From contig NZ_CP035544.1 of the NCBI RefSeq assembly GCF_004139715.1, positions 744,001-808,000 on the forward strand: DNA of 64,000 bases. Reading direction: 5' to 3'. Both the position numbers and the translations under genes were made by a program. Positions 17,629-26,073 of this stretch are shown in pieces (within the stretch, counting starts at the first letter, position 1; every line of letters starts with the position of its first letter). The notes under the pieces are model-generated. The model searched no databases, was not told the DNA's origin, and saw only the letters and a list, made by a program, of their open reading frames with translations. The stretch is from Muriicola soli (GTDB lineage: Bacteria > Bacteroidota > Bacteroidia > Flavobacteriales > Flavobacteriaceae).

Positions 17629-17678
17629 AACCAATTGATTTAATGTTAAACAATTGGCACACAATTCTGAATTAAAAG

Positions 17679-17723
17679 TGGGACACCTGGCTTTTCACAT
17701 GGGTCACCAAATGGGACACCTGG
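17679..17723. repeat. Direct repeat TGGGACACCTGG, likely recombinase or excisionase sites
   Basis: TGGGACACCTGG occurs at 17679-17690 and again at 17712-17723, 33 bases apart. A partial copy, TGGGTCACC, lies between them (17700-17708). The cluster lies between the integrase start and the tRNA gene, where arm-type binding sites of tyrosine recombinases are expected. The role is inferred from position. Confidence 0.5.
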
Positions 17724-17806
17724 AATAACCAAATACTTTGATAAGTTGACTTTTACTAGGAAATCTCTGAAAGCACCGAAGAATCAATGCATATAGGGGC
17801 TTAAAC

Positions 17807-17840
17807 GAAAAAATCCAGACTAAATCAATAGACTGGATTT
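17807..17840 (-). terminator. Terminator downstream of tRNA-Lys
   Basis: On the minus strand AAATCCAGTCT pairs with AGTCTGGATTT around an 8-base loop (one internal mismatch) and is followed by a run of six Ts. It lies just past the tRNA 3' end and fits as its transcription terminator; if the island used the tRNA 3' end as attB, this hairpin belongs to the island side. Confidence 0.6.
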
Positions 17841-17849
17841 ACTTGATCG

Positions 17850-17922
17850 TGACCTGGCTGGGGCTCGAACCCAGGACCCTCTCCTTAAAAGGGAGATGCT
17901 CTACCAACTGAGCTACCAGGTC
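17850..17922 (-). tRNA. tRNA-Lys (anticodon UUU)
   Basis: A 73-base cloverleaf on the minus strand: acceptor arm GACCTGG/CCAGGTC with discriminator A; anticodon loop CTTTTAA in stem TCTCC/GGAGA, giving anticodon TTT; T-arm GGGTTCGAGCC. CCA is not encoded. Its 3' end faces the integrase, as expected if it is the island's attachment site. Confidence 0.97.
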
Positions 17923-17977
17923 AAAATGTAAAAAGTACTTATTATAGGATTCCCGAGGGGAGCCCTTTAAGAGGGTG

Positions 17978-18007
17978 CAAATATAATATCAATAATCTAT
18001 TTTTCAA
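17978..18007 (-). promoter_or_regulatory. Promoter of tRNA-Lys
   Basis: On the minus strand, TTG (18007-18005), 19 bases and TATATTTG (17985-17978) match the Bacteroidetes housekeeping promoter. The predicted start lies about 50 bases before the tRNA. Confidence 0.6.
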
Positions 18008-18075
18008 GACGATTTAAGGATATTTTTAGGAATTCTTTGATTTGGATATGAATTGCTCCACTTTTGTAAAAAAAG

Positions 18076-18597
18076 ATGTTTATGCTGATAGCATTGCTGG
18101 GATATATGGGGAGTGGAAAATCAGTTGTCGGAAAAGCCCTGGCAAAGAGTTTAAACCATCCCTTTCTGGACCTGGACTCCTATATGGAAGAGGAAATGAA
18201 CTCCACCATCCCTGAAATATTTGAGCAAAGAGGGGAGCTGTTCTTCCGTAAAAAAGAACACGAATTTCTCAGAAAAGTACTCGATTCAAATGAAAATATG
18301 GTGCTGTCAACCGGAGGCGGGACTCCCTGCTATTCCGGAAATATGGAGTTACTCTTACAAGCGACATCAAATGTTTTTTACCTGCAGTTGTCCGTGGATG
18401 GGTTGACCAAAAGACTATCCGGGGAAATGGGGCATCGTCCGCTGATCAGTCATTTGCCAAAAGAAGAACTGGCAGACTATATTGGCAAACACATCTTTGA
18501 ACGGCAGGTATTCTATAATCGCGCCACGCATACGATCAAATGCGATGGTAAAACTGTTGCCGAGATAGTGAAAATGATTTCTGCCCAATTAGTCTAG
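18076..18597 (+). CDS. aroK: Shikimate kinase
   Basis: 173 residues. It phosphorylates shikimate with ATP in the chorismate pathway (cytoplasm). P-loop GYMGSGKS is at residues 9-16; the substrate site shows DLDSYMEEE (Asp) and STGGGTPC; the lid arginine is in GHRPL. Length is normal for the family. It is the first core gene after the tRNA and is convergent with the PRTase gene, overlapping it by nine bases tail to tail. ATG 18076 is used; a second ATG two codons later is equally possible. Confidence 0.95.
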   Translation: MFMLIALLGYMGSGKSVVGKALAKSLNHPFLDLDSYMEEEMNSTIPEIFEQRGELFFRKKEHEFLRKVLDSNENMVLSTGGGTPCYSGNMELLLQATSNVFYLQLSVDGLTKRLSGEMGHRPLISHLPKEELADYIGKHIFERQVFYNRATHTIKCDGKTVAEIVKMISAQLV

Positions 18598-19086
18598 AAA
18601 CACCACGTCTTTTTTGGCCTCAAAATGTACGTGTACGTGTTCCTGGAGTGAGGTAGAGAGTGATATTCCTTTAAAATCTGCTTTTACAGGATACTTTTTG
18701 TGATTTCTGTTGACCAAAACTGCAGTTTTCAATTGTTTCAAGGGCGTCTTTAAAAAATGATGTACACCGTAGATCAGGGTAGAACCTGAGTTTAAAACAT
18801 CATCAACTAATACGATGGAGGAATTTTTGTACTCCTCCGTACTAAGTGAGGTGGTGACTCCACTTTTCAGCGGATTTGATTTGTCCATACTCACTTGGCA
18901 AAGAATGATTTCCGCCTTTGTGATTTTTCGCAACACCCTTTGCAACTTCTTGGCAAAATCGAGTCCACCCCCTTTAATACCCGCAATGATGATCCTTTTT
19001 TCCTCTACATTGGTCTCGTAGATCTGGTAAGCAATTCGCCTTACGATATGTTGAATTTGCTGGTGTTTCAGGATCACGTTTTCCAT
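18589..19086 (-). CDS. Phosphoribosyltransferase family protein (PyrR/Hpt-like)
   Basis: 165 residues from ATG 19086; an upstream in-frame ATG lies inside the preceding gene. The PRPP-binding loop is SIVLVDDVLNSGSTLIYG, and GIKGGGLDFA is the N-terminal glycine-rich loop. The fold is that of type I phosphoribosyltransferases, nearest to PyrR or hypoxanthine PRTases in appearance; substrate cannot be told from sequence. It starts 5 bases from the stop of the methyltransferase gene, forming a leftward unit S4 protein - methyltransferase - PRTase. Confidence 0.85.
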   Translation of the reverse strand: MENVILKHQQIQHIVRRIAYQIYETNVEEKRIIIAGIKGGGLDFAKKLQRVLRKITKAEIILCQVSMDKSNPLKSGVTTSLSTEEYKNSSIVLVDDVLNSGSTLIYGVHHFLKTPLKQLKTAVLVNRNHKKYPVKADFKGISLSTSLQEHVHVHFEAKKDVVFLD

Positions 19087-19090
19087 GGGG

Positions 19091-19693
19091 TCAGTTAGTT
19101 TTGTTTTCAAAGATAAAAAAGAGTTCGCTACCCTGTCTTGGAGGTATCGAATTGTAGGCTCGTTCTAGTTTCTTGATTTTGAAAAACCGCGAGAAAAGGG
19201 ATCGGTACTCCTCAATATTCCCTCCGTAAGGCGGCCCACCGTCTTTCCTTTCAAAATCAAACAACAAGCCCGCAAGTACACCCCTTTCATTAAGAAGCGA
19301 TTGCATTTTTCTCGCGTATTTCTCCCTTAAATCTGGCTGTAGAGCACAGAAGAATGTTTGCTCAAGAATGAGATCAAACTTGATCTCATTTAGCTCAAAA
19401 AAATCAATATTCAGCAGTTGTCCTACTGGAAAATCAGGATGTTCTTTTCTGAATTTTTCAAGGGGCATCTCACTGATATCAAGGGCATATACATCCTGAA
19501 ATCCATTTTTATAGAGATAGGCCACCTCGTAACTATTGCCTGCTCCCGGCACCAGAATTTTAAGGTCCTTAGAAGGCAATTGATCAATATATGCCTTCAA
19601 AGGAGAAGATACTTCCCCAATGTCCCATCCCATTTTACGGTTGAGATATCGCTGATCCCAAAATTCTTTAGTCCCCTTCATCCAGGTATTCAT
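19091..19693 (-). CDS. TPMT-family SAM-dependent methyltransferase
   Basis: About 200 residues. KEFWDQRYLNRKMGWDIG at the start and LVPGAGNSYEVAYLYKNGF (SAM motif I) followed by VYALDISE (acidic end of strand 2) place it in the thiopurine S-methyltransferase-like family; EQTFFCALQP and FERKDGGPPYGG are typical later motifs. I take ATG 19693, which has an AAGGA ahead; ATG 19681 is the alternative, and the longer open frame is a shadow of the S4 gene it overlaps. Substrate unknown. Confidence 0.85.
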   Translation of the reverse strand: MNTWMKGTKEFWDQRYLNRKMGWDIGEVSSPLKAYIDQLPSKDLKILVPGAGNSYEVAYLYKNGFQDVYALDISEMPLEKFRKEHPDFPVGQLLNIDFFELNEIKFDLILEQTFFCALQPDLREKYARKMQSLLNERGVLAGLLFDFERKDGGPPYGGNIEEYRSLFSRFFKIKKLERAYNSIPPRQGSELFFIFENKTN

Positions 19694-20039
19694 CAATATT
19701 CCTTCGATCTTTTTTCGTAGGCCTTCCGGTCCCTTTTTTTCGATAGTATTCCTGAGCCAGACGTTGCGCCTCCTGATGCTCAAAAGCCTCTGCGGGTGTA
19801 GTATCAGTTCTATAAAGCCCTACGATCTTAGCACCTACCCGGCTGTCAGGAATTTCCAGAACAGTAAGCTGGAAATCGATCTGATTCTTGCGTAAAGTGA
19901 TTTTATCTGTGGGAAACACCTCCCTTGAAGGTTTGGTAACCTGCTCATTGATTTTTACATGTCCCTTTTTACACGCCTCTGTTGCCTGGTTACGGGTCTT
20001 GTAATAGCGGGTGCACCAAAGGTATTTGTCTATGCGCAT
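19668..20039 (-). CDS. S4-domain RNA-binding protein (Hsp15/HslR-like)
   Basis: 123 residues from ATG 20039 (MRIDKYLWCTRYYKTRNQA), the typical start of HslR-type proteins; the longer frame reaches into the divergent lipoprotein region. The S4 fold covers residues 1-60 (ACKKGHVKINEQVTKPSREV), and the basic tail ends GRPTKKDRRNIDEYLDEGD. In E. coli the homologue binds 50S subunits carrying nascent chains. Overlaps the methyltransferase gene downstream. Confidence 0.88.
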   Translation of the reverse strand: MRIDKYLWCTRYYKTRNQATEACKKGHVKINEQVTKPSREVFPTDKITLRKNQIDFQLTVLEIPDSRVGAKIVGLYRTDTTPAEAFEHQEAQRLAQEYYRKKGTGRPTKKDRRNIDEYLDEGD

Positions 20040-20117
20040 AAAGGAATTAAAATCTTTGTTAAGGTCTTCCACAAAAATAGGGGAAAATTGTATCTTGCGC
20101 CCGATAAAAAGAATGCT

Positions 20118-21062
20118 ATGCCTTTTAGAAAGGTCGTTTTAAGAATGACCGCCTTTATTTTAATCCTTTCATGTGGAAATGACGATGGGGTCGACTTTGA
20201 AGTGATTCCGCCAAGACTTTTAAGCGAAGTGGTCATAGAAGATAATGCCGCTTTACAAGAGTACTTGCAGACCCATTTCTACAATTATGAAGAGTTTCAA
20301 AATCCTCCTGCAGATTTTGACTATCAGGTACAATTGGATACCATTGCCGGTGCCAATAGTGATAAGCGCCCTTTAATCGATGATGTTCAAACGATTACCA
20401 TTGAGGTTGAATCTGAAGATTTTGATTTGGAGGACAACGAAACTGTACAGCATACCCTTTACTATTTAGTCGCTCGGGAAGGAGCGGGTGCTTCACCGAC
20501 AGCAGCCGATTCTACATTTGTCAAATACGAAGGCTCCTTGCTCAATGGGGAATTATTTGACGCAACAGCAGGATACACCTGGCAGTATTTGCCTTTTTTC
20601 TTAAGAGGTTACGGGCAAGCCATGACCAAATTCAAGGTTGGAGATGCAATTGTAGAAAACCCTGACGGGACTACGGAAATTACTAATAGCGGAGTAGGAG
20701 TAATGTTCTTACCCTCAGGCCTCGCATATTTTAATGGTACAACAGGGGGAATCCCGGCTTATTCTCCTCTGATATTTAAAGTATCAACTGGCTTATATAT
20801 TCCAGAAACTGATTATGATAGTGATGGGATTCCTTCCTTTATGGAGGATCTCAATGGAGACGGAGATGTTACTGACGACAATACGGATGAAGATAGGGAA
20901 GTAGCTCTAAGATCTCCGGCTTTTCCTAATCATATAGATCCGGACGATGACGAAGACGGGATTCTTACCAGGGACGAGATCATTATTGACGATCAGGGAA
21001 ATATTAGCTTTCCTGATGATGACAACGACGGAATACCCAATTATCTCGACCGGGATAGTTGA
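20118..21062 (+). CDS. FKBP-type peptidyl-prolyl isomerase lipoprotein with acidic calcium-binding-like tail
   Basis: 314 residues from ATG 20118: MPFRKVVLRMTAFILILSCG is a lipoprotein signal (lipobox LSC). The longer frame crosses the S4 gene and is not used. The FKBP fold spans about residues 130-240 (STFVKYEGSLLNGELFDATA with GVGVMFLPSGLAYF). The last 70 residues hold repeated D-x-D-x-D-G units (DYDSDGIPSF, DLNGDGDVTD, DDNDGIPNYLDRD) like thrombospondin type 3 or EF-hand-style calcium loops. Probably a periplasmic or outer-membrane-anchored folding factor. Terminates at a bidirectional hairpin. Confidence 0.85.
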   Translation: MPFRKVVLRMTAFILILSCGNDDGVDFEVIPPRLLSEVVIEDNAALQEYLQTHFYNYEEFQNPPADFDYQVQLDTIAGANSDKRPLIDDVQTITIEVESEDFDLEDNETVQHTLYYLVAREGAGASPTAADSTFVKYEGSLLNGELFDATAGYTWQYLPFFLRGYGQAMTKFKVGDAIVENPDGTTEITNSGVGVMFLPSGLAYFNGTTGGIPAYSPLIFKVSTGLYIPETDYDSDGIPSFMEDLNGDGDVTDDNTDEDREVALRSPAFPNHIDPDDDEDGILTRDEIIIDDQGNISFPDDDNDGIPNYLDRDS

Positions 21063-21080
21063 TATAAAAGAAACCAAATA

Positions 21081-21110
21081 AAAAGGCCCTGATAATTTCA
21101 GGGCCTTTTT
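21081..21110. terminator. Bidirectional terminator
   Basis: AAAAAGGCCCTGA and TCAGGGCCTTTTT form a strong stem with a short AT loop between the convergent FKBP and beta-barrel genes; T-runs occur on both strands. Confidence 0.9.
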
Positions 21111-21111
21111 A

Positions 21112-21699
21112 TTAAAGTGCCAGTGAGAAACTCAAAATGAGTTGATCGGGTCTTGTATCAATCCGGCTTTGAGGCACGGTGGTAATATTAGTATTGATAA
21201 AGGTAGCTTCGTTATCACTAAAGCCCCTTTCATACCTGAGGTCTATACCCAATTTTCCTAGGTTGATCCCCGCTCCAATGTTTAGCCCAACCGTAAAGTC
21301 GTTCCGCACATCACTAATGGTAATACCGTCATACTCCGTATCGAGTATGTATTGAAATGCCGGGCCACCAAAAACATGCAGGGGACCAATAATTTTTGTA
21401 CCAATTAATAATGGCAGGTCTAATTTCTGCATTTTAAAATCCTCATTTTCATACTCAGATGAAATGCTTGTATAGACCACTTCAGGTCTGAAGTAAACCC
21501 TTGAACCTATCTGGCCAAAGAATCCGATGTGATATCCCACATTTCTGTCGGGATTTCTCGCGGCCTCACTGGCGGATTCAAAATAATCCCCGTTAGCGTT
21601 GTAGTTGAGTCCGGCTTTTACCCCAAACTTTGAATCGACCTGAGCATAAGAAATAGCTGAAAGGGCAGCAATAGCCACCGTAAGAAGTGTTTTTTTCAT
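21112..21699 (-). CDS. Outer membrane beta-barrel protein (PorT-like)
   Basis: 195 residues with signal peptide MKKTLLTVAIAALSAISYA. The mature protein begins FGVKAGLNYN and shows alternating amphipathic strands separated by short turns, ending LDLRYERGF-like and QLILSFSLAL, the aromatic/leucine C-terminal strand typical of eight-stranded barrels of Bacteroidetes (outer membrane protein beta-barrel domain). Likely an integral outer-membrane protein; ligand unknown. Single gene; its transcript ends at the shared hairpin 2 bases beyond its stop. Confidence 0.85.
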   Translation of the reverse strand: MKKTLLTVAIAALSAISYAQVDSKFGVKAGLNYNANGDYFESASEAARNPDRNVGYHIGFFGQIGSRVYFRPEVVYTSISSEYENEDFKMQKLDLPLLIGTKIIGPLHVFGGPAFQYILDTEYDGITISDVRNDFTVGLNIGAGINLGKLGIDLRYERGFSDNEATFINTNITTVPQSRIDTRPDQLILSFSLAL

Positions 21700-21748
21700 A
21701 ATGTGTTTTTTTAAGACAGTTTAAGGTTATCAAGAATGATACCGAAAA

Positions 21749-22705
21749 CTATGCTTTTCTCTTTAACACCTCGTAAACGGCCTTCTTTACCGCTTTATTG
21801 TCTAGTCCGTATTTTTCCATTAATTGCTCTGCTGTTCCACTCTCTCCAAAAGTGTCCTGGGTGGCTACAAATTCCTGAGGAGCAGGGTAATGAGTAGTCA
21901 GCGTCCTTGCGATGCTCTCTCCCAGTCCGCCCAAAAAGTTGTGTTCTTCAGCAGTGACAACACAGCCTGTTTTTTGGATGGAAGTAAGAACGGCTTCTTC
22001 ATCAAGGGGTTTGATGGTGTGAATATTGATTACTTCGGCTGAGATGCCTTCGCTTTCCAGGGATTCTGCAGCCTGCAGGGCCTCCCAGACCAAATGGCCG
22101 GTGGCAATGATGGTTACGTCAGTACCTTCGGTAAGTTTTACAGCCTTGCCAATTTCGAAGACTTGATCCGGATCTGTAAAGTTGGGCACTTTTGGTCTTC
22201 CAAATCTTAAGTATACTGGTCCCTGATGATCAGCAATAGCCAGAGTTGCAGCCTTAGTTTGGTTATAGTCACATCCGTTGATGACCGTCATTCCGGGAAG
22301 CATTTTCATCAGGCCTATGTCTTCCAGGATCTGGTGGGTAGCTCCATCCTCCCCCAAAGTTAAACCGGCATGAGAAGCACAAATTTTTACATTTTTACCT
22401 GAATAAGCTATCGATTGCCTGATCTGATCGTAGACCCTTCCGGTTGAAAAGTTGGCAAATGTACCCGTAAATGGGATAAAACCACCAATGGTTAAGCCCG
22501 CTGCTATTCCCATCATATTAGCTTCGGCTATTCCCACCTGAAAAAATCGCTCCGGATTTTCTTCAATAAACTGTTCAATTTTTAAGGATCCCACCAGGTC
22601 GGCACACAAGGAAACCACTTTGGGATTTGTCCTTCCCAGTTCGGTCATTCCGGCTCCGAAACCACTACGAGTATCTTTTTTCCCCTGATCTATATACTTT
22701 TTCAT
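21749..22705 (-). CDS. Transketolase, C-terminal subunit
   Basis: 318 residues holding the pyrimidine-binding and C-terminal domains. GIAEANMMGIAAGL contains the glutamate that activates thiamine diphosphate; ASHAGLTLGEDGATHQ is the second cofactor-binding stretch. With the next gene upstream it forms a two-chain transketolase for the non-oxidative pentose phosphate pathway. The two-gene form is normal in archaea and many Bacteroidetes and is not a frameshift here: the 21-base gap has a clean stop and start. Confidence 0.93.
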   Translation of the reverse strand: MKKYIDQGKKDTRSGFGAGMTELGRTNPKVVSLCADLVGSLKIEQFIEENPERFFQVGIAEANMMGIAAGLTIGGFIPFTGTFANFSTGRVYDQIRQSIAYSGKNVKICASHAGLTLGEDGATHQILEDIGLMKMLPGMTVINGCDYNQTKAATLAIADHQGPVYLRFGRPKVPNFTDPDQVFEIGKAVKLTEGTDVTIIATGHLVWEALQAAESLESEGISAEVINIHTIKPLDEEAVLTSIQKTGCVVTAEEHNFLGGLGESIARTLTTHYPAPQEFVATQDTFGESGTAEQLMEKYGLDNKAVKKAVYEVLKRKA

Positions 22706-22726
22706 CTTGTTTCCTTCTTGCTTGTA

Positions 22727-23572
22727 TTAATAATCGCCCAATGTTTCGGGATTCTGATCCAGTGCCGTTTGTAATTGTTCGTCATTGGGAGCCTTCCCGT
22801 GCCATGCATGGGTATGCATCATAAAATCAACTCCATTCCCCATCACGGTGTGCATTATCACACAAACGGGTTTGCCTTTTCCTGTCCTGCTCTTTGCCTC
22901 CTTCAGTGTTTTTATCACAGCACTGATGTCATTCCCTTCTTTGAGTTCAATGACGTCCCAGTCAAAGGCTTTAAATTTGGCTCCAACATCTCCGAGGGAC
23001 AGCACGTCTTCTGTGGCCCCATCGATCTGCTGTCCGTTCCTGTCGATCGTAGCTATCAGGTTATCCACTTTTTTGCTCCCGGCATACATAATAGCTTCCC
23101 AGTTCTGACCCTCCTGCAGTTCCCCATCGCCGTGTAAGCTATAGATCAGGTGTTCATCTTTGTTCAGCTTTTTCGCCAGGGCCGCCCCAACGGCTACTGA
23201 CATTCCCTGTCCGAGCGAACCCGAAGCAATTCGCACTCCCGGCAGTCCTTCATGAGTTGTAGGATGCCCTTGTAAACGAGAATTTAACAATCGGAAAGTG
23301 TTTAATTCTTCAATTGGGAAAAATCCTTTTCGGGCCAAAACACTGTAATAAACCGGGGAGATGTGTCCGTTGGAAAGGAAAAAAAGGTCTTCGCCAATCC
23401 CATCCATGGAAAATGAACTTTTTAAATCCATAAGCTCAAAATACAGGGCGACAAAAAATTCTGTACATCCCAGCGACCCTCCAGGGTGGCCTGAATTAAC
23501 CTTGTGGACCATTCTGACAATATCCCTGCGAACCTGGATGATGATCTTCTCTAAATCTTGTGGTGCTGACAT
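22727..23572 (-). CDS. Transketolase, N-terminal subunit
   Basis: 281 residues carrying the thiamine-diphosphate phosphate-binding domain. GHPGGSLGCTEFFVALYFE is the conserved N-terminal histidine region, and GDGELQEGQNWEAIMYA is the metal/ThDP motif (GDG with downstream N). SHGHISPVYYS-like LSNGHISPVYY and THAWHGKAPN supply further active-site histidines. It precedes the C-terminal subunit in one operon. Start ATG 23572 lacks plausible upstream alternatives. Confidence 0.93.
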   Translation of the reverse strand: MSAPQDLEKIIIQVRRDIVRMVHKVNSGHPGGSLGCTEFFVALYFELMDLKSSFSMDGIGEDLFFLSNGHISPVYYSVLARKGFFPIEELNTFRLLNSRLQGHPTTHEGLPGVRIASGSLGQGMSVAVGAALAKKLNKDEHLIYSLHGDGELQEGQNWEAIMYAGSKKVDNLIATIDRNGQQIDGATEDVLSLGDVGAKFKAFDWDVIELKEGNDISAVIKTLKEAKSRTGKGKPVCVIMHTVMGNGVDFMMHTHAWHGKAPNDEQLQTALDQNPETLGDY

Positions 23573-23730
23573 AAAAATCGTCTTAATTTCGGCTAAAAGT
23601 AAAGGCTATCTTTTGCTTCCACAACTGGAGTTATTACAATTTATTAACGAAGCTGTGAAGACGTAACTTTATTTTTTTGTTAGGGAAATTCTATAGAGTG
23701 TTAGCTATCTTTGACTTCTCAATTAAGGTA

Positions 23731-24861
23731 TTGCAATTTAAACTACAACATACAGATCCGGGTTCGAAGGCCAGGGCCGCAGAAATGATTACGGATCACG
23801 GGAGCATAAAAACCCCAATTTTTATGCCTGTGGGTACGGTAGCCTCGGTAAAAGGCGTTCACCAGCGGGAACTCCGGGAAGAAATTGATCCGGATATCAT
23901 TTTAGGAAATACCTATCACTTGTATTTGCGCCCCAAACCTGAGATATTACAACAAGCCGGGGGCCTGCACGCCTTTATGGGATGGGATCGCAATATTTTG
24001 ACCGACAGCGGAGGATACCAGGTCTATTCCCTCTCGGGAAACAGGAAGATCAGAGAAGAAGGAGTTAAGTTTAAATCGCATATCGATGGCTCTACTCATA
24101 TGTTTACGCCAGAGCGGGTCATGGAAATTCAAAGGATAATTGGAGCCGATATTATTATGGCCTTTGATGAATGTACGCCCTATCCATGCGACTATAAATA
24201 TGCCGAGCGTTCTATGCATATGACGCATAGATGGCTGGAGCGTTGTATCACACATCTTGAGAAGACCCCCCTTCTCTACGATTATTCACAGACCTTTTTT
24301 CCCATTGTGCAGGGATCAACCTATAAGGATCTCAGAAAGCAATCTGCAGAGTATATCGCCGGTGTAGGAGCCGAAGGAAATGCAATCGGTGGATTGTCCG
24401 TGGGTGAACCCGCTGAGGAAATGTACGGAATGACAGAAGTGGTTTGCGACATTCTCCCGGAGGATAAACCCAGATACCTTATGGGTGTTGGTACACCAAT
24501 CAATCTTCTTGAAAATATTGCACTGGGAATTGATATGTTCGACTGTGTTATGCCTACCAGAAATGGACGTAATGGCATGTTATTTACAGCAGAGGGCACC
24601 ATAAATATCAAAAACAAAAAGTGGGAGAATGATTTCTCTGCTATCGATGAGCACGGACCCACCTTTGTAGACAAAGAGTATTCAAAGGCCTACCTGAGGC
24701 ATCTTTTTGTGGCGAATGAATATTTGGGCAAGCAAATTGCCACGATTCACAACCTCGGCTTTTACCTGTGGTTGGTAAGGGAAGCCAGAAATCATATTTT
24801 AGCCGGGGATTTTACCCCCTGGAAAGCGAAAATGGTCAAACAAATGGATAAGCGCTTGTAA
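23731..24861 (+). CDS. tgt: Queuine tRNA-ribosyltransferase
   Basis: 376 residues from the TTG at 23731 (MQFKLQHTDPGSKARAAEM), the family's normal N-terminus; the longer frame adds 18 unrelated residues. It exchanges guanine 34 in GUN tRNAs for the queuosine precursor. TDSGGYQVYSL carries the general acid/base aspartate and MFDCVMPTRNGRNG the nucleophilic aspartate. The C-terminal zinc site (CxCxxC..H) of classical enzymes is absent: the equivalent reads IDEHGPTFVDKEYSKAYLRH. As I recall, this is usual in Bacteroidetes. The stop overlaps the lptG start (TAATG). Confidence 0.93.
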   Translation: MQFKLQHTDPGSKARAAEMITDHGSIKTPIFMPVGTVASVKGVHQRELREEIDPDIILGNTYHLYLRPKPEILQQAGGLHAFMGWDRNILTDSGGYQVYSLSGNRKIREEGVKFKSHIDGSTHMFTPERVMEIQRIIGADIIMAFDECTPYPCDYKYAERSMHMTHRWLERCITHLEKTPLLYDYSQTFFPIVQGSTYKDLRKQSAEYIAGVGAEGNAIGGLSVGEPAEEMYGMTEVVCDILPEDKPRYLMGVGTPINLLENIALGIDMFDCVMPTRNGRNGMLFTAEGTINIKNKKWENDFSAIDEHGPTFVDKEYSKAYLRHLFVANEYLGKQIATIHNLGFYLWLVREARNHILAGDFTPWKAKMVKQMDKRL

Positions 24862-25942
24862 TGCTGAAGATACTGGATCGGTACATTTTGAAACGCTACC
24901 TCCTAACTTTTGGGACGATGCTACTTTTGTTTGTGCCTATCGGGATCATGCTCAACCTTGCTGAGCAAATAGGGAAGATGATAGACAATGAAGCTCCACT
25001 AAATGAGATCCTGGTCTATTATATGAATTTTACGATCTACATTGGCAATCTGCTATTTCCAATTTTTCTTTTTCTTTCCATCATATTCTTTACTTCGAAA
25101 CTGGCCAACAATACAGAGATTGTTGCCATCCTGAGTTCTGGGGTCTCCTACAATCGATTTTTAAGACCGTACTGGATTGGCGCTTCTATCATTGCTGTAA
25201 TGATGTTTTTATGAGCATGTTTATAGTTCCCAATGCCAGTATCGGATATCATGAATTCAAGTTTAAATATCTCAAAAAAGGCAAACGAGACAGGGTTACC
25301 AGCAATATCTTTAATCAGCTGAATGAAAATGATTTTATCTACGTAAGCAGTTTTGATCCCGATAGGCAAATCGGGTATAATTTTACTTTTGAGCACTTTG
25401 GGGAAGACAACAAGCTGGAGAGAAAAATTAGTGCAGGCAACATCCGATGGGTGCCTAAAGACAGCCTCTACAGGCTAACGAGCTATACGAGTCGTAAGCT
25501 GGTTGGAGAGGAAGAAATTGTCGTAACAAAACGCAGGCTGGATACTATATTTAACTTTAAGATTGACGACCTCACCCCGGTTTCTTACGTAGCCGAGACC
25601 AAGAACCTTTTTGAACTGAACAATTTTATCAATACTCAGAAGAAAAAAGGAGCTTCTAATATCAACACCTATATTTTGGTAAAATACAAACGCTGGGCCC
25701 TGCCCCTGGCTGCTTTTATCCTTACGATCATCGGAGTGGCGGTGTCATCGGTGAAAAGGAGGGGTGGAATGGGAGTCAATTTGGCTTTTGGAATAGGGGT
25801 TGCTTTTATCTATATCTTTTTTGATAAGGTCTTCGGCACCCTGGCTGAACAGTCGGGTTTTTCTCCTTTACTTGCCGTCGTTATTCCCAACCTCGCCTTT
25901 GGGGTATTCGGATTCTACCTCTTGCAAAAAGCCAAGAGGTAA
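24861..25942 (+). CDS. lptG: LptF/LptG-family LPS export permease, frameshifted
   Basis: Two frames, 24861-25214 and 25211-25942, together give one normal-length permease of about 360 residues. The first ends AVMMFL at TGA 25212; the second starts MSMFIVPNASIG. A single extra T in the run 25206-25210 restores MMFFMSMFIVPNA, which is the family's sequence. N-terminal helices 1-3 and the start of the periplasmic beta-jellyroll are in the first frame; the jellyroll and helices 4-6 (PLAAFILTIIGVAVSSVKRR) are in the second. LptFG with LptB extracts LPS from the inner membrane. An ATGA overlap could permit re-initiation, but a missing base is simpler. Start overlaps tgt. Confidence 0.85.
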
Positions 25943-26036
25943 CTTCAGAAATCATTCCCTTGTTCGTGATTTAATTTACCAACTGTAGGGATAGGCAAAA
26001 AGCAAAATCACAAGGGTCAGGTTTCCATTTATATTT

Positions 26037-26044
26037 TATATTTG
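26037..26044 (+). promoter_or_regulatory. -7 element of the accA promoter
   Basis: TATATTTG matches TAnnTTTG about 30 bases before the accA ATG; no clear -33 TTG is seen at the right distance. Confidence 0.4.
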
Positions 26045-26073
26045 TGGGCAGAATCAACCGAAACGAAGAAGAG

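Noticed and set aside
17679-17723. CRISPR-like array
   Set aside because: Only two exact 12-base copies and no cas genes; better explained as recombinase-related sites.
21749-23572. Transketolase appearing as two genes, like the frameshifted genes
   Set aside because: There is a clean stop, a 21-base gap and a proper new ATG at a domain boundary; two-chain transketolases are a known natural form.
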